Shown in pieces: positions 8,370 through 15,952 of a DNA stretch of 64,000 bases; position 1 is the first letter of the stretch, and each line of letters opens with the position of its first letter. Under the pieces are notes generated by a model. That model was not told the DNA's origin and made no database searches. It was given only the letters and a program-made list of their open reading frames with translations. This DNA comes from JAEUPI01 sp046348365 (GTDB taxonomy: Bacteria > Pseudomonadota > Gammaproteobacteria > Burkholderiales > Burkholderiaceae_C): NCBI GenBank assembly GCA_046348365.1, contig JAXMEL010000004.1, positions 62,001 through 126,000 of the forward strand, written 5' to 3'. A program made the position numbers and the translations under genes.

Positions 8370-8856
8370 GCATCGTTTCAGTCCAGAGCGCCTGCACGTG
8401 GGAGATCGGTTCGCGGTGCTTCTGGGACGTGCACCCCTTCCCATTCTGATCGGCGCGGATGTGCCTCCCCGGCACCTTCTCCCACTCGTGCGCGGAGTGG
8501 TCCTTCTCGATACGGTGAGCTAAGAGGTAAGCGTACGGCCGAGACCCTCTGGTAAGCGAACCACTGTATGAGCACGATCGCCGATCGTGCTCGCCGAAGG
8601 ACGGTGTGCACTTAGCGCAACAAGTGCACACATGCCCAAGCAAGACACACAAGCGGGGCCCAAGCGTCGCCGGCACGCCGAAGCATTCAGGCGCGAGCTC
8701 GTCGAGCGCAGCCTGCAGCCCGGCGCCTCGGTGTCGGGGATCGCGCTGGAGAACGGCGTCAACACGAACATGCTGTTCAGGTGGCGGCGTGAACACCTGC
8801 GCGGTAAGCGGCTGGCCGCGCCACCCCTGACGGCGCGCGGGTGCTGTTGCTGACGG

Positions 8857-10539
8857 CTATTGAACCGGCTGCCAGCGGTGCGGCAGCAGCTCGTCGATCC
8901 GGCTGGCCTGCTGCGTCGGCAGGCGCTGCACAACGTCGCGCAGGTACGCGTGCGGGTCGTGTCCGTTGAGCTTGGCCGACTGCACCAGGCTCATCACGAC
9001 CGCGGCGCGTTGCCCGGCCAGCTCGCTGCCGGTGAACAACCATGCACGGCGCCCCATGGCCCATGGGCGTATCTGGTTTTCCAGATGGTTGTTGTCCACC
9101 GGCACATCGCCGTCGAGCAGGTTGCGCGTCAGCGCCGCCCAGTGCTTGAGGCTGTAGTCCAGCGCCTTGGCCGTGGCGCTGCCGTCGGGCACCTTGGCGC
9201 GCTGGGTTTGGAGCCACGCATGCAAGCTCTTCCACAGCGGTTCGGTCGTCTGCTGGCGCGCGGCCAACCGGTCTGCGGCGCTCATGGCGACGAGTTCTCG
9301 CTCCACGCGGTAGATCTCGGCAATGCGCCGCAATGCCTCGGGCGCCACGACGCTGGCGTTGTGCTTGATCAGCTCGTCGAACTTCCTCCTCGCGTGCGCC
9401 AGGCAACCGGCAGCGCTGCGCCCGGGGTGCTTGGTCGGATCGACGACGCTGTCGTAGGCACCGTACTCGTCGCGAACGAGGGTGCCGCGCCAGCCTGGTT
9501 CACCTTCGCGCGGCGGGCCGAGGAATCTGATCGGGTAGTGCGCACCACGGCCGACGCAGAAGTCGTACACCACGCCCGGCGTCGGATCGAACACGCCCCT
9601 GGCGTAGGCCCAGACGTAGGCCTTCTTGGTCTTGCCGGCTCCCGGATCGAGCATCGCCACCGGCGTCTCGTCGGCGTGCAGCACGACAGCGCCGAGCACG
9701 AAGCGCTTGTGCACGTCGTACAGCGGCTCCAGGGCGGCGCCGGCACGGCCGCACCACTGCGCCAGCGTCGAGCGCGGCGTGTGCACGCCCGAGCGGGCGT
9801 TGATCGCCTCTTGCCGGTAGTACGGCAGGTGATCGACGAAGCGGCTGATCAGCGTGTGCGCCACCAGCCCCGCGGCGGGCACGCCGCCGTCGATGATCTG
9901 CGCCGGCACCGGCTCTTGCACCAGCACCTGGCAGCACTTGCAGGCCCACTTGCCGTGCACATGCCGGTGCACGAAGAACTCCGCCGGCACGATGTCGAGC
10001 TTCTCGCTCACGTCCTCGCCCACGCGCACCATCGGCCGTCCGCAGCCCGGCGTCGGGCACGTGGTGTCGTCGGGCTCGTGGCGGTGCTCGACGCGACGCA
10101 GGTTCGCGGGCAGCGCCTGGCGCTTGGGGCGGCGTCGTTGGTCGTTGGACGTTTGGCCCTGCGCCGTCTTGCCTTGCAGCTGCTCCAGCAGCGCCTGCAG
10201 GCTGGCCTCGTCCTCGGCCATCGTCTCGTCGAACAAGCGGCGCTGTTCGGCGCTCATCGCCTCGGTCTTGGCGCCGAACTTCCAGCCCTTGAGCCGCGCC
10301 AGCTCGAAGTTGACCTTCTCGAGCTTGACGGTCTTGAACTGCAGCTCGGCGTCCTTGCGCTCGATCTCGCTGGCCTGCTGCGCAATCTCGCCGGCCTGTT
10401 GCGCGATGCGTTCGTCGCGTTGCCGCAGGTGCTGCTGCTGCTCGCGGATATGGCCCAGCATCCGTTGCGCCAGCGCCGTGATGGCCTCGGGACTCAGACG
10501 CTGCAGGTCTGCGTCCACGATCGCGTCCACGTCGAGCAT
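8857..10539 (-). CDS. tnpC: IS66 transposase TnpC (element B)
   Basis: A 560-residue IS66 transposase. It opens with a coiled coil (AQRMLGHIREQQQHLRQRDE onward), then a basic linker and the zinc-binding domain (CPTPGCGRPMVRVGEDVSEK, CKCC). The catalytic core follows with HADETPVAMLDPG, VRDEYGAYDS, the CLAHARRKFDEL block, and the C-terminal VDNNHLENQIRPWAMGRRAW. The ATG at 10539 is used; a TTG lies slightly upstream. It is open and looks functional. Confidence 0.95.
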   Translation of the reverse strand: MLDVDAIVDADLQRLSPEAITALAQRMLGHIREQQQHLRQRDERIAQQAGEIAQQASEIERKDAELQFKTVKLEKVNFELARLKGWKFGAKTEAMSAEQRRLFDETMAEDEASLQALLEQLQGKTAQGQTSNDQRRRPKRQALPANLRRVEHRHEPDDTTCPTPGCGRPMVRVGEDVSEKLDIVPAEFFVHRHVHGKWACKCCQVLVQEPVPAQIIDGGVPAAGLVAHTLISRFVDHLPYYRQEAINARSGVHTPRSTLAQWCGRAGAALEPLYDVHKRFVLGAVVLHADETPVAMLDPGAGKTKKAYVWAYARGVFDPTPGVVYDFCVGRGAHYPIRFLGPPREGEPGWRGTLVRDEYGAYDSVVDPTKHPGRSAAGCLAHARRKFDELIKHNASVVAPEALRRIAEIYRVERELVAMSAADRLAARQQTTEPLWKSLHAWLQTQRAKVPDGSATAKALDYSLKHWAALTRNLLDGDVPVDNNHLENQIRPWAMGRRAWLFTGSELAGQRAAVVMSLVQSAKLNGHDPHAYLRDVVQRLPTQQASRIDELLPHRWQPVQ

Positions 10540-10611
10540 GGAACGCAATCGTGCCGCGCACGAAGCACGTTGTCATCGGGTCATCTGCCGATTGCCCCGA
10601 GCGCGCCTGTC

Positions 10612-10953
10612 TCACACGTGCGTGATGACGGCCATCTGCTCCAGTCGCTGCCACGGCAGGCCGAGCACCAGAGCGTTGAACTGCGCCTGCGTCAGTGTGG
10701 CCGACGCGGCGTGTCCGGCACCCTGGCGCGGCCAGATGAAGCGCCCCTGGTTCAAGCGTCGCGCCGCGCACCACACGCCGAAGCCGTCGTGCACGAGCAG
10801 CTTGATGCGCGTGCCGCGCGCGTTGGCGAACAGATAGCCGTGGTGCGACTTGGCCGCGCCGAACACCTGCACCACGCGCGCGAGCAGTCCGTCGACACCG
10901 GCGCGCATGTCGACGGGGTCGACCGCCAGCCACACCGCGTCGATGCGGATCAT
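10612..10953 (-). CDS. tnpB: IS66 accessory protein TnpB (element B)
   Basis: A 113-residue TnpB (OrfB) of the IS66 family, with the hallmark DPVDMRAGVDGLLARVVQVF and the following HGYLFANARGTRIKLL and GFGVWCAARRLNQGRFIWP. TnpB is needed for IS66 transposition, but its biochemical role is not settled. The ATG at 10953 overlaps the tnpA stop as ATGA. Confidence 0.95.
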   Translation of the reverse strand: MIRIDAVWLAVDPVDMRAGVDGLLARVVQVFGAAKSHHGYLFANARGTRIKLLVHDGFGVWCAARRLNQGRFIWPRQGAGHAASATLTQAQFNALVLGLPWQRLEQMAVITHV

Positions 10954-11312
10954 CGCAGCCACTGCCGCAGCCACGCGGCGCACTCGCCGGCCGCCTGGCC
11001 GGGCCAGGCGATGGTGATCGTCGTGGCGCCGCGGCGCAGTTCGATGCGGATGTCCGGCACCGGCTGCGCTGTGGGCGGTGCCGGCAGCTGCAGCGCGACG
11101 AAGGCGCCAGCTACCTTGTCGTTCACCGGCGCCGCCTCGTTCGCCGCTTCCCGGCACCGCCCTTGGCGACGCCACTTGTGCACCAGGTTCGCGTTCAAGC
11201 CATGGGACTGGGCCACCGCGGCCACCGACGCGCCAGGCTCGTCGCATTCGATCAGTACCTTGGCCTTGAGCGCATCGCTATGGCGCCGGCGCGGCGCGGC
11301 CTTGGAGTGCAT
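10950..11312 (-). CDS. tnpA: IS66 HTH protein TnpA (element B)
   Basis: A 120-residue TnpA (OrfA). Residues about 8-50 form an HTH of transposase type (SDALKAKVLIECDEPGASVA, then SHGLNANLVHKWRRQGR). The C-terminal half is an Ala/Pro-rich linker and a small beta domain (IRIELRRGATTITIAWPG). The start is the ATG at 11312, with AGGTGGA a few bases upstream; a GTG 15 nt earlier is also in frame. The ribosome site lies in the right arm of a perfect palindrome (11314-11343). Confidence 0.9.
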   Translation of the reverse strand: MHSKAAPRRRHSDALKAKVLIECDEPGASVAAVAQSHGLNANLVHKWRRQGRCREAANEAAPVNDKVAGAFVALQLPAPPTAQPVPDIRIELRRGATTITIAWPGQAAGECAAWLRQWLR

Positions 11313-11313
11313 A

Positions 11314-11343
11314 GGTGTCCACCTCACAATTTAGGTGGACACC
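11314..11343. promoter_or_regulatory. Perfect palindrome over the element B tnpA ribosome site
   Basis: The arms GGTGTCCACCT at 11314-11324 and AGGTGGACACC at 11333-11343 flank an 8-nt AT-rich loop. On the transcript the hairpin would bury the AGGTGGA ribosome site just before the tnpA start. It could limit transposase translation or be a binding site for TnpA itself. Confidence 0.6.
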
Positions 11344-11613
11344 ATCGTCCTTGCCCCGCCGGGCGACTTCAAGGTGGCGCGGCCAGCCGCTTACCCTGCG
11401 CGCGACCAAGGGGCGCGATAATGGCGCTGCACAGGCTGTGCTGTTGCCGGTGAAGATGGCGCCGGCGGCGGTTGCGGCCGATCGCGCGAGCGCGAGCGTC
11501 TCGGCGCCTGCGGGCGTCATCGAGATCGACATCGGCGGCGTGCGCGTGCGGCTGCGCGGTGCGGTCGATGAAGCGAACCTGCGCTGCGTGCTGCACACAC
11601 TGAAGGCGAGCGC

Positions 11614-11979
11614 ATGATCGGCCTGCCCACGAACACGCGGGTGTGGCTCGCGGCGGGCCACACCGACATGCGCCGCGGCTTCGACGGGCTGGCCGCGATG
11701 GTGCAGACCGCGCTGGCCGACAACCCGTTCTCGGGCCACGTCTTCGTCTTCCGCGGCCGGCGCGGCGACATCATCAAGGTGCTGTGGTTCGACGGCCAGG
11801 GGCTGTGCCTGTTCAGCAAGCGCCTGGAGCGAGGCCGCTTCGTCTGGCCGCAAGCCGACAGTGGCACGGTGTCGCTGACGCCGGCGCAGCTGTCGATGCT
11901 GCTGGAGGGCATCGACTGGCGCATGCCGCAGCGCACCTGGCAGCCCGAGACGCTACGGCCGCCGCGCATTGCGGCGTGA
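11614..11979 (+). CDS. tnpB: IS66 accessory protein TnpB (element A)
   Basis: A 121-residue TnpB with the IS66 signature AGHTDMRRGFDGLAAMVQTA, GHVFVFRGRRGDIIKVLWFD and GLCLFSKRLERGRFVWP. The ATG overlaps the tnpA stop (ATGA), which supports the reconstruction of the split tnpA. The frame is open. Confidence 0.95.
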   Translation: MIGLPTNTRVWLAAGHTDMRRGFDGLAAMVQTALADNPFSGHVFVFRGRRGDIIKVLWFDGQGLCLFSKRLERGRFVWPQADSGTVSLTPAQLSMLLEGIDWRMPQRTWQPETLRPPRIAA

Positions 11980-12029
11980 ACACTGGATGAGAACGCCTCC
12001 GGTGCGACCCTGATGGCGCAGCGCGCGAG

Positions 12030-13610
12030 GTGGCGGGCACAGTGGTGTTCGTGCCCGGCCTTGCCAACACGCCCCTGACCATCGACGCGCTGCTGCGCGT
12101 CATCGCCGCGCGCGACGCCGAGGTGGCGCGGTTGAAGTTGATGGTCGACAAGCTCGAGCTGCAGCTGGCGCGCCGCGCGCGCGAGCAATACGGTCGCTCC
12201 AGCGAGCAGCTCGATGCGCAGCTGACGCTCATCGCCACCGTTGTCCCCAAGGCCGCGCCGGCCGGCGCGGCACAGCCGGGCGCGACGAAGCCGCGCAAGC
12301 CGCGGCGCGACCCGCGCAAGCTGCCCGAGCACCTGCCGCGCGAGACGCGAGTCCACCACCCCAAGGGGTACACGGCCGAGGCGCCGTGCGCCTGCAGCGA
12401 GTGCGGCGGCAAGCTGCGCCAGATCGGCGAGGACGTGGCCGAGCAGCTGGAGTACGTGCCGGGGCACTTCAAGGTCATCCGGCATGTTCGCCCCAAGCTG
12501 GCGTGCGTGCGCTGCGAGGGCATCTTCCAGGCGCTGGCGCCGAGCCGTCCGATCGCACGCGGCCTGCCCGGGCCGGCACTGCTGGCGCACGTGATGGTGG
12601 CCAAGTATTGCGACCATACCCCGCTGTACCGCCAGAGCCGCATCTATGCGCGCGAGGGCGTAGACATCGAGCGCTCGACGATGGTCGGCTGGGTGGACCA
12701 GGGTGACGAGTTGATCGCTCCTCTTGCAGCGGCGCTCGGCCGCTATACGCTCGCGGGCGGCAAGGTTCACGCCGACGACACGCCGGTGCCGGTGCTCGAT
12801 CCCGGGCGCGGGCGGACCAAGACAGGACGGCTGTGGGTGTACGTGCGCGACGATCGACCCTGTGGCGGCAAGGACGCCCCGGCAGCGTGGTTCCAGTACT
12901 CGCCCGATCGCGGCGGCGAGCATCCGCGCGAACACCTCCAGCGCTACCGCGGCATCCTGCAGGCCGATGCGTACTCGGGCTATGAGAAGCTCTACGGCAG
13001 CGGCCGTATCGTGCACGCAGCGTGCATGGCCCACGCGAGACGGTATTACTGGGAGGTGTACGAGACGCAAAAGCGCGCCCCGGGGTCGGTGGCCGAGCAG
13101 GCGCTGCGGCGCATCGCCAAGCTCTACGAGATCGAGGCCGACATCCGGGGTCGACCACCGGATGAGCGACGCCGAGCACGCCTGGAGCGCGCAGCGCCGC
13201 TGCTGAAGGATCTACGCCAGTGGCTCAGCGAGATGCTCGCGGGCGTGTCGATCAAGTCCGATCTGGCGCAGGCCATCGGCTACACCCTCACGCACTGGAA
13301 GGCGCTGACGCGCTACTGCGATGACGGGCGCATCGAGATCGACAACAATGCCGCCGAGCGCGCGCTGCGCGGCGTCGGGTTGGGACGCAAGAACTACCTG
13401 TTCTTCGGCTCCGACGCCGGTGGCGAGCGTGCTGCGGCGATCTACAGCCTGGTGGAGACGGCCAAATTGGGCGGGCTCGATCCCGAGGTGTACCTGCGCG
13501 AGGTGTTCGAGCGCATCGCCGAGCATCCGATCAACCGCATCGACGAGTTGCTGCCCTGGAACGTGGCGCGGCAATGGGGCGACCAACCACAGGAACGCCG
13601 AGCAGCGTGA
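12030..13610 (+). CDS. tnpC: IS66 transposase TnpC (element A)
   Basis: A 526-residue transposase starting at a GTG. It has an N-terminal coiled coil (RVIAARDAEVARLKLMVDKL onward), then the zinc ribbon (CACSECGGKLRQIGEDVAEQ). The core carries HADDTPVPVLDPG, LQADAYSGYEKLY, CMAHARRYYWEVY and the ending IDNNAAERALRGVGLGRKNY. It is intact, although its tnpA is disrupted, so element A could move only with TnpA supplied in trans, if TnpA is required. Confidence 0.94.
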   Translation: MAGTVVFVPGLANTPLTIDALLRVIAARDAEVARLKLMVDKLELQLARRAREQYGRSSEQLDAQLTLIATVVPKAAPAGAAQPGATKPRKPRRDPRKLPEHLPRETRVHHPKGYTAEAPCACSECGGKLRQIGEDVAEQLEYVPGHFKVIRHVRPKLACVRCEGIFQALAPSRPIARGLPGPALLAHVMVAKYCDHTPLYRQSRIYAREGVDIERSTMVGWVDQGDELIAPLAAALGRYTLAGGKVHADDTPVPVLDPGRGRTKTGRLWVYVRDDRPCGGKDAPAAWFQYSPDRGGEHPREHLQRYRGILQADAYSGYEKLYGSGRIVHAACMAHARRYYWEVYETQKRAPGSVAEQALRRIAKLYEIEADIRGRPPDERRRARLERAAPLLKDLRQWLSEMLAGVSIKSDLAQAIGYTLTHWKALTRYCDDGRIEIDNNAAERALRGVGLGRKNYLFFGSDAGGERAAAIYSLVETAKLGGLDPEVYLREVFERIAEHPINRIDELLPWNVARQWGDQPQERRAA

Positions 13611-13625
13611 CGGCGCACATGCAGC

Positions 13626-13901
13626 GTGATCAGTGACCTGAAGAACATCGTGGAGTTGATCGAGTGCGACGGGCAGATCACGCTCGGGCACGTCGCTCCG
13701 GTTCACGGCTGCGTGGCCACCGCCACCGATGAAGCACAGTGCCTGGCGATGCTGGTGCGTCGCGACGGCGAAACGCTCGACGCGCTGCTGACGCGCCTCG
13801 ATGCAGCGATCGCCGATGCCTACGAGAACGATCGCTTCGCCGACGAGATCAACCGGCCGCCGCAGCCGGCGTCAGCCCAACCGCGAAAGCGCCGCCGCTG
13901 A
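13626..13901 (+). CDS. Small accessory protein of IS66 element A
   Basis: A 91-residue protein beginning at a GTG, 15 nt after tnpC and inside the right inverted repeat. It has an acidic, mostly helical sequence (CLAMLVRRDGETLDALLTRL and on to YENDRFADEINRP) and a basic tail RKRRR. Small extra genes in this position are common in IS66-like elements; their function is unknown. Confidence 0.7.
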   Translation: MISDLKNIVELIECDGQITLGHVAPVHGCVATATDEAQCLAMLVRRDGETLDALLTRLDAAIADAYENDRFADEINRPPQPASAQPRKRRR

Positions 13902-13991
13902 GGTCGTCAAGAGGGCCTTCGGCGCACGCTTACGCTAAGAGACTCCGGGTGCAGAGAGCAACCGCGAGGAAACCTATCCTCTGCGGCGTAT

Positions 13992-14777
13992 CTAGAGCAG
14001 CCCATACAGCCGCGCCAGCCGCACCGCGGCGCGGCGGTTGGGGGCGCCGAGCTTGCTGCTCACACGCTGGAAGCGGCAGTCGATCGTCTTGGCCTCGGTG
14101 TTCATCGCCGCGGCGATGACCTTGCTGCTGTGGCCTGCCGCCTCATGGCGCAGCAGGGCGATGTCGTCGGCGGTGATCCGCGCCCGGTCGACGAGGTCAC
14201 GCAGGATCGAGCGGGCAAGCCAGGCATGCAGCTCCATCGCCATTGCACGGGCCAGCACGCGCAGGACCGCGTAGCCCTCGTCCTCGAAGAAGCCGGGCGT
14301 TCCCGAGCCGAGTGCAAGCATGCCGATGCGGGCGGTGCCGTGCATCGATGGTGCCGGCGCGATGACCGCGGATGCGAAGCCGGCCCGTGCCGCTGCCTGC
14401 GCGAACACCTCCTCTCGTGGCGACCGCAGGAGGATCTCGCTCGAACGCACCGGCTCGGCGTCGTGCATCGCATGCCGCAGCCACGGATCGTCCTCAAACC
14501 ACTGCTCGCGCGCGTACTCGGCACTCCACACGGGGTCACAGGCCACGAGGGTCCGGTACGACGAGAGGGTCGCGTCGTCCTGCAGGAAGCTGGTGAAGAC
14601 GGCCGCGTCGGCGCCAAGGTCGGCCGCCGCAGCCTTGAAGCGAAGCAGCACGTCGTCGGTCGATTCGGCTTCGGCCAGGTGGGCGATGCCGCGCAGTGCG
14701 CGCGCCAGCCAGCCGTCCGAGCGCGTCAGCGCCCCAAGACCGTGCCCGGCATCACCGTTTACCGCCGAGTCGCGCAT
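13992..14777 (-). CDS. LuxR-type regulator with putative autoinducer-binding domain
   Basis: A 261-residue regulator. The start is placed at the ATG at 14777, because the upstream extension has no family resemblance. The N-terminal 170 residues resemble an autoinducer-binding domain (aromatic-rich SFLQDDATLSSYRTLVACDP, then YAREQWFEDDPWLRHAM, then FVF-like core). The C-terminal 65 residues are a LuxR/GerE HTH (TADDIALLRHEAAGHSSKVI, ending RRAAVRLARLYGLL). No luxI is present in the window, so it is a solo regulator or acts on another signal. It overlaps the upstream gene by 26 nt. It probably controls ICE transfer genes, by position only. Confidence 0.8.
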   Translation of the reverse strand: MRDSAVNGDAGHGLGALTRSDGWLARALRGIAHLAEAESTDDVLLRFKAAAADLGADAAVFTSFLQDDATLSSYRTLVACDPVWSAEYAREQWFEDDPWLRHAMHDAEPVRSSEILLRSPREEVFAQAAARAGFASAVIAPAPSMHGTARIGMLALGSGTPGFFEDEGYAVLRVLARAMAMELHAWLARSILRDLVDRARITADDIALLRHEAAGHSSKVIAAAMNTEAKTIDCRFQRVSSKLGAPNRRAAVRLARLYGLL

Positions 14778-15192
14778 CGCCTTCGCGCCGCAGCCGGTCG
14801 TACAGCACCGGCTCGTCGAACCGGACGGCATCGGCTTCGCACCAGCGGCGAAAGCCGTCGTGATCAGTGAACAGGAACGACTGGACGAAGCAGGCACCCA
14901 GCGGCCGACGTTGCGTGCGCTCGACGACCAGTCCCGAAGCGGCCGGCCGCAGCACGAACACGAGGGCGCCGTCTTCCGTTCGCAGTCGCAACGCACCTTC
15001 GCTCTCTGCCATTGGCCTCGTCGCGACGCGTGCCTCGCGCTGGCGCATCCGTCTTGCGTGCAACAACGCGTGCTTGCCGCTGATGGGACGCGCTGCGTCC
15101 TTGAGCTGATCGCGCGCCGATCTCCCCCGCGAGGCGGAGACCTCGGCCGTCGCCGTGCCCGTGACGGCGGAGATTGCGCTGTCGATGCTCAT
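14752..15192 (-). CDS. Hypothetical protein paired with the LuxR regulator
   Basis: A 146-residue protein I do not recognise, starting at an ATG (15192) inside a longer frame. It contains ALRLRTEDGALVFVLRPAAS and a C-terminal FLFTDHDGFRRWCEADAVRF segment, which looks like a compact alpha/beta domain. Its end overlaps the LuxR gene by 26 nt, so the two are likely co-translated. Co-location suggests a role in the same regulatory circuit. Confidence 0.6.
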   Translation of the reverse strand: MSIDSAISAVTGTATAEVSASRGRSARDQLKDAARPISGKHALLHARRMRQREARVATRPMAESEGALRLRTEDGALVFVLRPAASGLVVERTQRRPLGACFVQSFLFTDHDGFRRWCEADAVRFDEPVLYDRLRREGDARLGGKR

Positions 15193-15952
15193 CCGTGGCT
15201 CCAACCGGCCCCAAGGCCGTGGACCGCTCGGAACGGCGGCTGAGCGACGGCCAATCGTCAAGGGATCGAATGGGACGCCGCGATGAACGGATTCAATGGC
15301 GGCGCCGCAAGGGATGTCCATCGTTGTTGCGTGTCAGTCCGTCACTTCGGTTACTACGCTGGACTTGACGCCCCTTGTCTCGCGTCGTTCCAGGCCGTCT
15401 CCGTCATGAGTGCCCGCTGGGCGGGCACTGGCACCGCGGACGCACGCTGGCGCGAGCGTCCGCATCCCTCGTCGCGCCGGTGGCGGGCCCCGCACCCGGC
15501 CCTTCGCCCGTCGTGCGAACCATAGCGCCGCGCGCGCAGGCGCAAGGGCCTTTCGCGGCGTAAACGGACCGCTTCCCGCGCGCGCCGCGCTTCGCTTCTC
15601 GCGCGCGGGCCCCTTCCATTTACTCCACGGTGCCCTGGCACCCGCGCTTGTCCGCGGCGCTATCGGTCTCGCACGGCGAAAGGCGGATGCGGGGCAGGAA
15701 TCACTTCCACGCCGGCTTCAACGCCGAGGGATGAACAGCCACGAACGGCTCCCTCGGAATTGGAGCAGGGGGTGGGCAAACCGGAAGCAACGGGGCATGT
15801 GCGAAGCAGGTTCGATCGACGCAGGTCGCGCACGACAGTTCTTACGGACGGTTGTCGTGCGAGACGAAACGGGATCGCTGCATCGCTCGGGCGTGCCGCC
15901 GTGACGGCGTGGTCTCGGGCGCGATCTTCATTCTCACTTCAGGAGCACGAAC
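15193..15952. other. 760-bp gene-poor region with GC-rich hairpins
   Basis: No credible gene on either strand. It contains several short hairpins, for example AGTGCCCGC-tgg-GCGGGCACT at 15409-15429, a CGGACGC/GCGTCCG pair just to its right, and a dense run of CGCGCG-type alternation at about 15530-15660. It lies between divergent regulatory genes and the ParB-like gene, so it could hold promoters, a partition-type site or a transfer origin. None of these can be assigned from sequence alone. Confidence 0.5.

Larger units (their letters stand above)
8804..11394 (-). mobile_element. IS66-family element B inserted in tnpA of element A
   Basis: A 2591-bp element with perfect 22-bp terminal inverted repeats that begin GTAAGCGGCTGGCCGCGCC. 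It is flanked by an exact 8-bp target duplication CCTGCGCG (8796-8803 and 11395-11402), the length typical of IS66. It carries its own tnpA, tnpB and tnpC on the minus strand, all open, so it looks intact. Its proteins are clearly different from those of element A, so this is invasion by a relative, not a self-insertion. Confidence 0.96.
8632..11617 (+). pseudogene. tnpA: IS66 tnpA (OrfA) of element A, split by element B
   Basis: The 5' part (8632-8803) encodes MPKQDTQAGPKRRRHAEAFR and the rest of the HTH region through LFRWRREHLR. The 3' part (11403-11617) continues ATKGRDNGAAQAVLLPVK to the end KASA. Joining the two parts, counting the 8-bp duplication once, restores a clean 128-residue frame with stop at 11615-11617. 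That stop overlaps the tnpB start as ATGA. The break is caused only by the insertion of element B; no other lesion is visible. OrfA is the HTH DNA-binding accessory protein of IS66 transposition. Confidence 0.95.
8527..13933 (+). mobile_element. IS66-family element A, split by a nested IS66-family element
   Basis: The ends are imperfect inverted repeats starting GTAAGCGT; the first 24 bases agree at 19 positions. They are flanked by an exact 8-bp duplication GCTAAGAG (8519-8526 and 13934-13941). Its own genes read rightward: tnpA, tnpB, tnpC and a small accessory gene. After removing the nested element and one copy of that element's target duplication, element A is 2808 bp, a usual IS66 size. 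It landed downstream of the DUF1353 gene, in ICE DNA, without breaking a recognisable gene. Confidence 0.95.

Noticed and set aside
8860..11334. 824-codon plus-strand open frame across element B
   Set aside because: It is the antisense of IS66 tnpC, tnpB and tnpA, all of which have strong family motifs on the minus strand.
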